Assembly (NCBI GenBank): GCA_903928685.1
Contig: CAIYRS010000077.1
Span: forward strand, 1 to 64,000
Source: an uncultured Methylococcaceae bacterium
GTDB taxonomy: Bacteria; Pseudomonadota; Gammaproteobacteria; Methylococcales; Methylomonadaceae
Length of the DNA: 64,000 nucleotides
Direction of reading: 5' to 3'
Part shown: positions 52,292-60,413 of the stretch, piece by piece
Position numbering within the stretch: the first letter of the stretch is position 1
Layout: each line of letters begins with the position of its first letter
Notes under the pieces: generated by a model
The model's input: the letters and a program-made list of their open reading frames with translations, nothing else
Databases searched by the model: none
What the model was told of the DNA's origin: nothing
Made by a program: the position numbers and the translations under genes

Positions 52292-53407
52292 ATGAAAAAC
52301 ATCATTTCCTTCGTATTGTTGGTTTGTGCCAGTGCAACCTATGCCGCAGGGCCGGAAACAGTGGCTTCTGCGAATCGGGCGTTGTGGCCTGAGCTTATCG
52401 ACTCACCCACTGCGTTTGATAAAGCGTCGCGGGCGGAGATGTTGGTGTTTGCGGAGGTGTTGTCGCAAGTGAGTATGCAGAATGCGGAAACCTTAAAAAG
52501 CCAGTTGCGGATTAAAAAAGTCAATTTGGCGTCGGTGGAAAAGATTCGTAATAAATTGGCAGGGCAGTTGTTAAAAAACTGGCAAGTGGCGGTTTGCGAT
52601 AATGACGCGGTGTTTTGTCCTAAAATTACTAGCAGCCAAGACATGGTGGCGGCAGGTATCGGCTTAGCCGCCAAGTTACCGGAAAATTATCGCGCTTGGC
52701 ACAGTAACGCCAAGTTGTTCCATAAAAATTATGCCAATGAATTGATCCGCTTGGCGGCGTTGTTTCCGGCGGTGACCAGCGAAATCGACAGTTTTTCCGC
52801 GATTGAGCGCGATGGCAGTGAATTGCCGGATCGGCAATTTGTGCTGACTTTTGATGACGGCCCGACCAATAAAGGCGGCAACACCGATGCACTGTTGCCG
52901 TTGCTGCAAAAAGCTAAGTTGAACGCGACTTTTTATATGTTGGGCGAACGTTTACAAGCGCGTTTGCAACAAACTGATGCGGCGGTGTTGTCTGATAGTT
53001 TCCAAGGCCAATGTGTGGCTTTGCATGGTTGGGAACACCAATCCCATGCCAAATGGGATAAGTGGCAAGAATCTATTGAAAAAACCAACGCTTTGGTGAA
53101 AAAGACTTTTCCTAGCCAATATAGCGCTTGGTTCCGCCCGCCTTATGGGCAACGCAAAGCTGATAGCGAAGGGTTTTTCAAAAAGCAAAATTTGCAAGTC
53201 GGGCTTTGGAATATCGATTCTCAAGATTGGAACAACCATGTGAGTGGTGATATGGCAGCGCAACGGGTATTTACCTTAATGTTGCTGTGGCGGCACGGGG
53301 TCGTTTTGTTTCATGATGTCCATCCTAAAGCCTTAGTGGCTGTGCCTTGGTTGTTGGAGAAAACCAATAATACCGGGGTTGTTTGGAAATCTTGCCAAAG
53401 TTATTAA
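52292..53407 (+). CDS. Exported polysaccharide deacetylase-family (NodB-like) protein
   Basis: 371 aa with a signal peptide (FVLLVCASATYA). The NodB domain starts at FVLTFDDGPTNKGG (TFDDGP, catalytic and metal Asp). The two metal histidines are in HGWEHQSH, followed by RPPYGQRK (Arg/Pro substrate groove) and WNIDSQDW. The N-terminal ~150 residues are an extra helical region. It probably removes N- or O-acetyl groups from an extracellular or periplasmic glycan. ATG at 52292 with AAGGGTAA upstream. Confidence 0.85.
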   Translation: MKNIISFVLLVCASATYAAGPETVASANRALWPELIDSPTAFDKASRAEMLVFAEVLSQVSMQNAETLKSQLRIKKVNLASVEKIRNKLAGQLLKNWQVAVCDNDAVFCPKITSSQDMVAAGIGLAAKLPENYRAWHSNAKLFHKNYANELIRLAALFPAVTSEIDSFSAIERDGSELPDRQFVLTFDDGPTNKGGNTDALLPLLQKAKLNATFYMLGERLQARLQQTDAAVLSDSFQGQCVALHGWEHQSHAKWDKWQESIEKTNALVKKTFPSQYSAWFRPPYGQRKADSEGFFKKQNLQVGLWNIDSQDWNNHVSGDMAAQRVFTLMLLWRHGVVLFHDVHPKALVAVPWLLEKTNNTGVVWKSCQSY

Positions 53408-53502
53408 GTGTTTCGTGTTTTTTCTAAGGCTTTATTCAAAACTTCCAAAAGTATGCGTTCAAAAACTTTAATAACTAACTTTAAGCAGTAACGCGCTTTT
53501 TT

Positions 53503-53750
53503 CCCGTTTGCCGCGTCGAGCACCGGAGTATTTGTCGGGAATAGCCCGTTAGGGGTGCGGCATGGATGCCGCACGGCGGCAAAGGGGCAGGAAGCCCCTT
53601 TTGCCGTCCCCCGACAAATGCGAGGAGCGCAAGACATTAGCGGTAATCGGGCCGCCTTTTCTTTGGCTACTTTCTTTTGGCGGCGCAAAAGAAAGTAGCT
53701 CGCCTTCGGGTGCGAGTACCCGATTAGAAAAACTGTCGCGATAGCGACTC
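53503..53750. repeat. Dispersed ~260-bp intergenic repeat, copy 2
   Basis: Second copy of 1-265, with about 18 bases missing around 53616-53622 (cgacaaat joined to gcgagg). It lies between the deacetylase and VWA genes. Confidence 0.8.
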
Positions 53751-53834
53751 ATCAAAAAGTTAAAAGACTTATACGCCACCACTTAAACAACAATTGCCAT
53801 TAATCCTAACCAAAAAATCCAGGAGTTTACCGCT

Positions 53835-55574
53835 ATGCGTTCACCATTTATTACCTTAGTCAGCGGCGCGGCACTGGCGTTGTTGCCGCATTATTCATTT
53901 GCTGAAACCCGTGTGCAGGTGAACGCCAATGCCAACCAGTTTCCTTATGTCACCGTGCGGGTGCGGGTGGCTGATAGTAAAACTGGAAAGGCGGTTACCA
54001 ATCTGAGCAAAGACAAACTGTTGGTGTCGGAGGATTTATCGAAGGTTGAGATTGATGATTTCAAAATTTTCGATAGCCATGACAGTAAAAATCCGAATGT
54101 TGATGTCATGTTTGTGTTTGACCAAACAGGCAGCATGTCTGATGAGATTGCCGCGTTGCTGCAAAAAACCCATAAATTCGCCGATATGTTGGCGCAAAGT
54201 GGCAGTAATTTTCGCCTAGGCTTGGTGAGTTTTTCTGATAAAACCGAAAAAACCTTTGATTACACCGCGGATGTTGAGCAATTTAAGAAAAACGTTTCGA
54301 CCTTAACGGCGAACGGCGGCGATGATGAGCCAGAAAACCAATTGGATGCGCTGCTGGATGCCAGCAAAATCGCCATGCGCCCAGAAGCCAAGCGGGTGTT
54401 TATTTTAGTCACCGATGCCTCGTATCATTTTCAAGACAGTATCACCAAGCAACGGCCTGAAAACGTTATTAAAGCGTTGAAAGATTTAGGCATACAGTTA
54501 CACGCCGTAGGGCCGGAATTGGATTCTTATAAATCCATGAGCCAAAGCTTGGCGGGTAATTTTTACGACAAAGACAGTGACGATTTTTCTAGTATTGTCA
54601 GCAGTATCGGCGGGGAAATATCGGCAAATTACCAGTTTTCTTACCGTTCGCCGCGTATGTTGAACGATGGCACCCGCCGCGCTGTGCGCGTGGCCATGCA
54701 GGGTGATGCCGCAACCGATGCCGCGCAATATGTCGCGCCGTGGTTTACTACAGCTAGCTCTCGGCGTGAAGCCAGCCGAGGCGACGAAAGCCCGTATGCG
54801 CCGCATAAAGTCTTGGATGGCGACCCGGCAACCGCGTGGTATCCCAGTGAGATTGGTTTAGCCGATAACGAGTGGCTGCATTTTGCCTTACCAACCGAGC
54901 GTACCGTCAGCAAAGTGACGGTGAAAGCCGCACAAGGCCACGTTTTTGATGACAAAACCAAGGTGACTTTATCGGTTGATGGCGGCGATGATTTGTCGGG
55001 TGAAAATGCCAAAGACGGTACCTCGGTCACTTTTAACTTAGCCAAACCTGTGCCTGTTCGGCAGCTGCATTTTGATTTGCATGTGCCAGCGGGTGGGCAA
55101 TTGGGTATTGCCGATATTGACGTGTTTTTGCCAGACGGTAGCTTGATTCCAGAAATTGATATGCACCATGTCACGGTGGCGAGTAGGGAATCTGCCAAGG
55201 ATATTAATGCGCGTGGTGAAAAAGCCTATCACGCTAATAAAATCGATGAGTCAGTAAAACTGTATTTATCAGCAATTAACGCCGACCCAGAATATGCCCA
55301 AGCTTACAGTAACTTAGGCTTAAGTTATTGGAAGTTAAAGCAGTATCCAGACAGCGTTACCGCTAACCGTTCAGCGATTGCTTTGGGTAAGCAACAAGGC
55401 AATTTAACGGTTATGGCGAGTTCTTATTTCAATATCGCCAAAACGTTTGAAGAGCAAAAAGAATACAAACAAGCGTTGATGAATTTCTGGTGGGCGAACC
55501 AAACCACGCCAAAACCCGTTTATGAAAAAGCGATTAAACGCATGAATGCGTTGATTGCTAAGGATGCGGAATAG
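53835..55574 (+). CDS. Exported VWA protein with discoidin-like and TPR domains
   Basis: 579 aa. Signal peptide (LVSGAALALLPHYSFA). The VWA domain (about 90-270) has a MIDAS motif DQTGSMS (D96, S100, S102; Thr98 in place of Ser), DEPENQLDALLDA and LVTDASYHF. Residues about 310-450 resemble a coagulation-factor-5/8 (discoidin) carbohydrate-binding domain (PYAPHKVLDGDPATAWYPSE). From about 460, TPR repeats follow (YLSAINADPEYAQAYSNLGL, TANRSAIALGK). It is likely a periplasmic or surface adhesion or scaffold protein. ATG at 53835 after aggagtttaccgct. Confidence 0.8.
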   Translation: MRSPFITLVSGAALALLPHYSFAETRVQVNANANQFPYVTVRVRVADSKTGKAVTNLSKDKLLVSEDLSKVEIDDFKIFDSHDSKNPNVDVMFVFDQTGSMSDEIAALLQKTHKFADMLAQSGSNFRLGLVSFSDKTEKTFDYTADVEQFKKNVSTLTANGGDDEPENQLDALLDASKIAMRPEAKRVFILVTDASYHFQDSITKQRPENVIKALKDLGIQLHAVGPELDSYKSMSQSLAGNFYDKDSDDFSSIVSSIGGEISANYQFSYRSPRMLNDGTRRAVRVAMQGDAATDAAQYVAPWFTTASSRREASRGDESPYAPHKVLDGDPATAWYPSEIGLADNEWLHFALPTERTVSKVTVKAAQGHVFDDKTKVTLSVDGGDDLSGENAKDGTSVTFNLAKPVPVRQLHFDLHVPAGGQLGIADIDVFLPDGSLIPEIDMHHVTVASRESAKDINARGEKAYHANKIDESVKLYLSAINADPEYAQAYSNLGLSYWKLKQYPDSVTANRSAIALGKQQGNLTVMASSYFNIAKTFEEQKEYKQALMNFWWANQTTPKPVYEKAIKRMNALIAKDAE

Positions 55575-55644
55575 GGAAAAAGTCTGTCGTTCCCCGTGTT
55601 GGGTTACGCTATCGTTCGGCAACTGCTACATGTGTTGGCTTTGT

Positions 55645-55675
55645 AGGATGGGCTGAACGAAGCGAAGCCCATCAT
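55645..55675. repeat. Partial copy of the taggatgggctga palindrome
   Basis: gtaggatgggctgaacgaag...cccatcatgg resembles one half of 9962-10038. Upstream, gggttacgctatcgttcggcaactgct (55605 on) shows fragments of two other repeat families, so this gap is composite. Confidence 0.5.
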
Positions 55676-55753
55676 GGGGGGTATTGAGATTGATGGGTTT
55701 CTTATCGTCAGCCTATCGCCTTTTATGTTTTGCCAATCTGAGGGTTTGAAAAT

Positions 55754-56167
55754 ATGTCTCTACGCTATGCAATCAAGTTTAAAAGTGAGCAATTTGATTT
55801 TCAGTCGGAATTGCCGGAGGAATACAATGCGGGTAACCGCTTTTACGGCAAAGATTTGGCGGAGTATCTGACCAATAGCTTTCTGGCAAGCGGGCTAGTT
55901 GCTGATTTTTTGGATGAAGATTGGGGCTGGTTGGTGTTGGGTTTAATCGGCGAGGATTTGCATTTTGATGTCGCTATCTACAATCTTCTGGATGATAGCG
56001 AGCAGCCGAGCAATGAATGGGGGCTTTGGGTTCACGCTTATGGGAAAGGCAAGATTCTTGGCTTTATTCCCAAAAGGGTTGAAATTGCAGTGCCGCAGTT
56101 TGTTGTCGATGTTATTAATATGGCGATTAAATCGGTTGCTTATGATATTGGTGATTGGGACGATTAA
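55754..56167 (+). CDS. Hypothetical acidic protein
   Basis: 137 aa, acidic, rich in Asp, Glu and Trp (FLDEDWGWLVLGLIGEDLHF, EWGLWVHAYG, ending DIGDWDD). No family recognised; the composition and small size resemble some immunity or antitoxin-like proteins, but no toxin is adjacent. ATG at 55754 with tctgaggg upstream. It lies between the VWA gene and the second 238-bp element. Confidence 0.5.
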   Translation: MSLRYAIKFKSEQFDFQSELPEEYNAGNRFYGKDLAEYLTNSFLASGLVADFLDEDWGWLVLGLIGEDLHFDVAIYNLLDDSEQPSNEWGLWVHAYGKGKILGFIPKRVEIAVPQFVVDVINMAIKSVAYDIGDWDD

Positions 56168-56237
56168 GCCGTTGTTTAAGGCTAAATGATAGGCTTCCTT
56201 GCTTCTCACCAGTAAATAAACAATGCTGGATGATGAA

Positions 56238-56524
56238 TTCCCACGCCGGAGCGTCACTGCCATTAAGTTAAGAATTTATATTATCTATCAATAGGATATA
56301 TTGGATGTAGCAGGATTTTTCCGTTCGTCCTGAGCTTGTCGAAGGATGAACGGCAAAATCCGTGAGCAAAGACTTAAACCATTCATGCTTCGACAAGCTC
56401 CCGGCAACTGCTCCATGCGTTGCTCTACCTCCTGCATCCATGCAGTCGAGCACGAACGGTTTAAGTCTTTGTACCGTATAATTTTTTCCTTAACTTAATG
56501 GCAGTGATGCCGGAGCGTTGGAAC
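56238..56524. mobile_element. MITE-like 238-bp element with a nested 48-bp insertion
   Basis: Co-linear with 51930-52167 over its whole length, but with 48 extra bases at 56401-56448 between gacaagctc and agcacgaacgg. The gap 56168-56578 holds this element plus a gcaaaacatgttttgc palindrome (56533-56548) and no gene. Confidence 0.85.
56401..56448. mobile_element. 48-bp insertion inside the MITE-like element
   Basis: ccggcaactgctccatgcgt...ccatgcagtcg. The empty site is preserved in the sister copy (52085-52101), so the borders are exact. A longer relative with the same ends sits at 46725-46820. No inverted ends or target duplication were recognised. Confidence 0.8.
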
Positions 56525-56532
56525 TATAAAGC

Positions 56533-56548
56533 GCAAAACATGTTTTGC
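56533..56548. repeat. Palindrome gcaaaacatgttttgc
   Basis: A 16-bp perfect palindrome with the same AAACATGTTT core as 14494-14529 and 60372-60399. It lies 31 bp beyond the stop of the GldG-like gene and may terminate that operon. Confidence 0.5.
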
Positions 56549-56578
56549 ATTCCTAAAGCGTAGCAATCACCTTAAAAA

Positions 56579-57898
56579 TCACCGCCGTCTACGGCTCAGC
56601 CACACTAGCACACCCCCCACCAGCAACATAAACGGCATTACCAGTAAAAAGCCAAACCCCATTAAACTCACTGCAACGGCAGGTAATTCTAGGTGTTTAT
56701 CCGGGGCGATTTTTGCGGGTAGGTCGATGAATTTATCGTCGTGGATTAACCAGTTGATTATCCGTAAACCCATATCCATATTGCCGACGTTGGCAAGATA
56801 GCTGTTCGCCAAAAAATCACCGTCGCCGATGACTACGACGCGTTGTTCGTTGTTGTTTACGGTTCTGGTCAGGGTGTAGGCAAATGCTAATGGTCCGGAT
56901 TGTTCATTGGCATCTTTGCTGATAGTGCCTTGCATGGCGGTTTCTTGCCAAGTTTTGTCGCCGCTTTCTAAGAGTTTTTGCGACTTAAATTCGTTGGGGT
57001 TTAAGGTGAAAGAGCTTGCTGCCGGATACACGGTAATTAGCTGCATGCCACGGCTAATGGGGCTTGTTGGGTAGTTGTTGGCAATCACAAAGCTAGGATT
57101 GTCCAAACCGTACAATTTTCCGGTAGTGTCGGCGATAGTGCCGGGGTTTTGCTTTAAGCCCAGATAATCCAGCAAGGGTTTTAGGTTGCTGTTATTGGGT
57201 TCGGTCATCAGCAACAAATTGCCGCCGTTTTGTAGATAGCTTTTTACCAAATCGATTTCGCCTGCCAATAAAGGTACAGTGGGGGAGGCAATCGCCAGCA
57301 TGTTGGTGTTGTCGGGGATGCTGTTCAGTTTGGTCAAATCAAGGTTGATGGCGGTGATTTTACGACGCGCCAGTTCTTTGCCAAATTGGCCTAAATCAAA
57401 ATTGGCGATGCCGTTTGGGTTGCGTTCGCCGTGCCCACTTAAAAAGCTGATCCAACGTTGTTCGCTGTTAGCCAGTTGCAATAAGGCGTTGGTGAGCGTG
57501 GATTCATCCAGAAAGCCTAAGGTTTCGCTGCGGCCTTGGTAGCTGACTAAAATCGCTCCTTGTTCGCCGATTTCTAATTCCCTTGCTTGTTGCGGTTGGC
57601 TTTCGGGGTCAACAAACTGGAAGCTGATATTGTTTTTGTGTTGTTGGTAACGGGTGATTAGTTGGGCGATTTGTATACGCAGCGGCATGCCACGTTTGAT
57701 GTAAGCGGTGATGGTTATCGGTTCGGGCAACTTATCCAGCAAGCTGATACTGGCGGCAGTTAGGGTATTGCTTTCGGCGGCGGTCAGGTCATGTCGTAAT
57801 GGGTAGCTTGCTGTCAACCACGCCAAACTGGCGATCAGGCCTAGGTAGGCGAGGGTGGTTAAACGGTGTCGGTTGCGGGCAGTGAGGCGTAAAGTCAT
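56579..57898 (-). CDS. GldG-family ABC-transporter accessory protein
   Basis: 439 aa with an N-terminal membrane anchor (LTTLAYLGLIASLAWLTASY) and a C-terminal one (VSLMGFGFLLVMPFMLLVGG) ending in arginines. The periplasmic middle has the DUF4350/GldG pattern: SLLDKLPEPITITAYIKRGM, FVDPESQPQQARELEI, WISFLSGHGERNPNG, NMLAIASPTVPLLAGEIDLV and VVVIGDGDFLANSYLANVGN. It overlaps the permease gene by 4 bp (ATGA). Together with the two genes upstream it forms a GldAFG-like exporter; in other bacteria such systems support gliding, copper or nitrous-oxide-related export, but no such partners are here. Confidence 0.85.
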   Translation of the reverse strand: MTLRLTARNRHRLTTLAYLGLIASLAWLTASYPLRHDLTAAESNTLTAASISLLDKLPEPITITAYIKRGMPLRIQIAQLITRYQQHKNNISFQFVDPESQPQQARELEIGEQGAILVSYQGRSETLGFLDESTLTNALLQLANSEQRWISFLSGHGERNPNGIANFDLGQFGKELARRKITAINLDLTKLNSIPDNTNMLAIASPTVPLLAGEIDLVKSYLQNGGNLLLMTEPNNSNLKPLLDYLGLKQNPGTIADTTGKLYGLDNPSFVIANNYPTSPISRGMQLITVYPAASSFTLNPNEFKSQKLLESGDKTWQETAMQGTISKDANEQSGPLAFAYTLTRTVNNNEQRVVVIGDGDFLANSYLANVGNMDMGLRIINWLIHDDKFIDLPAKIAPDKHLELPAVAVSLMGFGFLLVMPFMLLVGGVLVWLSRRRR

Positions 57899-58653
57899 TG
57901 TGGCAAGCGCTCGCTGGCTAGATGGCGGATGCTCAGTAATAAAAATCCGCCGCTAAATAATAAAAAATAGCCAATGTCGGCTGTGCTGAGCAGTCCGCTT
58001 TGCAGGTTTTGGTAATGCCTCAGGATAGACAGGTATTCCATTAATGGGTTGGGTTGGTCGCGGATGGCGGTGCTCCAGTCCATAATCCACAGCAATAGCA
58101 ATGTGCCGAATGCCCCCAACGCCGCTACCGTGGGATGCACGGCGATACAGGACATGTACAGGCCAATACTGGTGAATGCCGACATCAACAAAAACAAGCC
58201 GATAACATTGGCAAACAGTTTGCCAAAATCCAGTGTGCCGCCAATTAATAACGACAAGGGCATCACTGTGATAAGTACCAGCACTACCGATAACAAACCC
58301 AGTACGCCAAGAAATTTGCCCAGCACAATGTCGGTGATGGACACGGGCGCGGACAGTAGCAAAGGCAGGGTTTTGTTGCGGCGTTCTTCACAAATCATAC
58401 GCATGGTTAGCAGCGGGGTGACCAGTAATAGCACGATGCCAGCATTGCCAAATAACGGTGGCACAATAATGTCGGTAAGGCCGGGGCCGTTTACCATTGC
58501 CGCCAGTTTGCTTTGTAAGGTGACGAAAGTTTCCACTTGCGTTAAAAACAGATACGCCAAAATCAATTGCAATATCGCCAGCACTGTCCACGCCAGTGGC
58601 GATAAAAACAGCGATTTGAATTCACGGGCGGCAATCGCTAACAAGTTACTCAT
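57895..58653 (-). CDS. ABC transporter permease, GldF/NosY-like
   Basis: 252 aa, six hydrophobic segments (AWTVLAILQLILAYLFLTQV, LFGNAGIVLLLVTPLLTMRM, IVLGKFLGVLGLLSVVLVLI and others). The EERRNKTLPLLLSAPVSITD loop is typical of ABC-2 type permeases. It is coupled on both sides by 4-bp overlaps with the ATPase and the GldG-like gene. Confidence 0.9.
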   Translation of the reverse strand: MSNLLAIAAREFKSLFLSPLAWTVLAILQLILAYLFLTQVETFVTLQSKLAAMVNGPGLTDIIVPPLFGNAGIVLLLVTPLLTMRMICEERRNKTLPLLLSAPVSITDIVLGKFLGVLGLLSVVLVLITVMPLSLLIGGTLDFGKLFANVIGLFLLMSAFTSIGLYMSCIAVHPTVAALGAFGTLLLLWIMDWSTAIRDQPNPLMEYLSILRHYQNLQSGLLSTADIGYFLLFSGGFLLLSIRHLASERLPQ

Positions 58654-59576
58654 GCTGGGTGGCCTTCAGTCAGCTGGATAAAGATGTCTTCTATAGAGGT
58701 TGGCATTGGTGTCAATTCTTGTAATTCCCAACCAGCGGCGATAATAGTTTCGGTGATTTGTTGGCTGGGGTTATGGTCGTTGCTGTGCTGAATTTTTAGT
58801 TGCTGGTTATTCAGTGTTTCTATGGCAATAACGCCGGGGATTGCCATCAATACGGCGGTTTCTACCGGAAAGCGGGTGGTAATCTGCAAAATACGGCTGC
58901 CCATGCGTTGTTGCAGTCCGGCAATGCTGTCGCTTAACAGTAATTGGCCTTGGTGGATAATTTGTACATGGCTGCAAGTTTCCGCCACTTCGGTGAGGAT
59001 GTGGGTGGATAAAATCACCCCGTGATCTTGCCCCAATTCACGGATTAAGGCGCGGATTTCGCGGATTTGCAAGGGGTCTAGGCCGACGGTGGGTTCATCT
59101 AAAATAATCACTTTGGGATTATGCAAGATGGCTTGGGCTATGCCGATGCGCTGTTGGTAGCCTTTGGATAAATTGGCAATCAGGCGTTTGCTGACTGGCG
59201 TTAAGCCGCAACGGGCTTGTGCGTAAGTGATGGCGGCGGTCGCGGCGTGTTTGGCTAAGCCATGCAGTTGCGCGCAATAGCGCAGGTATTCCAGCACCGT
59301 TAGTTCCCGGTATAAGGGCGGTACATCGGGCAAGTAACCCAATTGCTGTTTGGCTTGTTTGGCTTGGCTTTGCAGATCAAAACCATTGATGCGGATGCTG
59401 CCTGCACTGGCGGCAAGATTGCCGGAAAGCATTTGCATTGTGGTGGTTTTGCCCGCGCCATTTACCCCTAAAAAGCCGAGGACTTCGCCATTATTTAGGC
59501 TAAAGCTAACATCGTTGACTGCACAGTGTTTGCCGTAATAGCGGGATAAGTGGCTGGCTTCAATAAGCAATGTCAT
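58650..59576 (-). CDS. ABC transporter ATP-binding protein, GldA-like
   Basis: 308 aa. Walker A GVNGAGKTTT, signature LSKGYQQRIGIAQAI (slightly degenerate), Walker B VIILDEPTVGLDP, and switch histidine in VILSTHILTEV. The C-terminal ~80 residues are the extra beta domain of the ABC-2 subfamily. Overlaps the permease by 4 bp and begins 6 bp after hflD, so all four are likely one operon. Confidence 0.95.
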   Translation of the reverse strand: MTLLIEASHLSRYYGKHCAVNDVSFSLNNGEVLGFLGVNGAGKTTTMQMLSGNLAASAGSIRINGFDLQSQAKQAKQQLGYLPDVPPLYRELTVLEYLRYCAQLHGLAKHAATAAITYAQARCGLTPVSKRLIANLSKGYQQRIGIAQAILHNPKVIILDEPTVGLDPLQIREIRALIRELGQDHGVILSTHILTEVAETCSHVQIIHQGQLLLSDSIAGLQQRMGSRILQITTRFPVETAVLMAIPGVIAIETLNNQQLKIQHSNDHNPSQQITETIIAAGWELQELTPMPTSIEDIFIQLTEGHPA

Positions 59577-59582
59577 CAGTGG

Positions 59583-60206
59583 TTACAGTTGGGCTAGCAA
59601 GATTTGTAATTCAGCTTGGATTTTTTTGCGGTAGAACAAAAACTTCCAACGGCTACCACCGCATTGCCGCCATAAAATTACTGAGCGGATACCTGCCAAC
59701 AAACAAGCGCGGATTTTGTCGGCGGTTTGATTATTGCTGAGGTATTTTGGGTCGCCATTCACCATAATGCGCGGCTGCATTTTACTGAGGGTATTGGCAT
59801 AAATATCGGCAAGATTCGCCAAGACATTTTCATGCAATAAGCCAAAATGTTCCGATTGTGATTGCGCTTTGCTGACACCGATAAGAATGGTATTGAGAAA
59901 ATCTTTGCGCCCGGAAAGCTGGTTTTCCAAAAACACCAACGAGGCTGAGTAACGCGCTTGTTCTGGACTGGCGATTTTGTAGCCAGTCATTTGTTGGCTG
60001 AGTTGGGTTAAGCCCAGTTTTAGGCCGTCCAAACCGCCGTAGACATCGATGACGCTATCGGAATCAATTTTCAGCACACTGCCGATGCTGGCAGTTAACG
60101 CGGCATTATCCGCCGTGCCAGTAGTTGCCAATTGATGTACCAGTGCCGCCGCTTGGGCGACACCTGCCAAAGCGATGGTTTGGTTGCTAAGGGATTTAAG
60201 TTGCAT
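59583..60206 (-). CDS. hflD: HflD family protein (high-frequency lysogenisation protein)
   Basis: 207 aa all-helical protein. TIALAGVAQAAALVHQLATT, YGGLDGLKLGLTQLSQQM, RYSASLVFLENQL and IRACLLAGIRSVILWRQCGG then RWKFLFYRK are HflD landmarks. In E. coli it is a peripheral membrane protein that affects phage lambda lysogeny by sequestering CII. ATG at 60206 gives the normal length; a TTG start at 60266 would add 20 residues not seen in the family. It is usually beside mnmA; here it leads the ABC operon instead. Confidence 0.88.
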   Translation of the reverse strand: MQLKSLSNQTIALAGVAQAAALVHQLATTGTADNAALTASIGSVLKIDSDSVIDVYGGLDGLKLGLTQLSQQMTGYKIASPEQARYSASLVFLENQLSGRKDFLNTILIGVSKAQSQSEHFGLLHENVLANLADIYANTLSKMQPRIMVNGDPKYLSNNQTADKIRACLLAGIRSVILWRQCGGSRWKFLFYRKKIQAELQILLAQL

Positions 60207-60326
60207 AAGCCGTTGTTGATATGAATCAGGAAGGCCATCGTACCAAGAATGCTCGCGGGCGTTCAATGTAAATGGCGGTAGGTTAGTGACGTAAGTAAGG
60301 AATCTGCATTAATCCACGTTGTTACC

Positions 60327-60361
60327 CAGACCTTTCAAGTTTTAAAAACCTGAAAGGTCTG
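60327..60361. terminator. Hairpin cagacctttcaag...cctgaaaggtctg
   Basis: 13-bp arms with one mismatch and a 9-nt loop, followed by agttttt on the plus strand. Located between xoxJ and hflD, both minus-strand, so it may terminate the xoxJ transcript together with the palindrome at 60372-60399. Confidence 0.6.
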
Positions 60362-60371
60362 AGTTTTTATC

Positions 60372-60399
60372 TGGAGTGAAAAACATGTTTTTCATTCCA
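60372..60399. repeat. Palindrome tggagtgaaaaaca/tgtttttcattcca
   Basis: 14-bp arms with one G-T wobble position. The same family as 14494-14529. It starts 15 bp past the stop of xoxJ. Confidence 0.7.
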
Positions 60400-60413
60400 A
60401 TTTAAAGCCCTTA

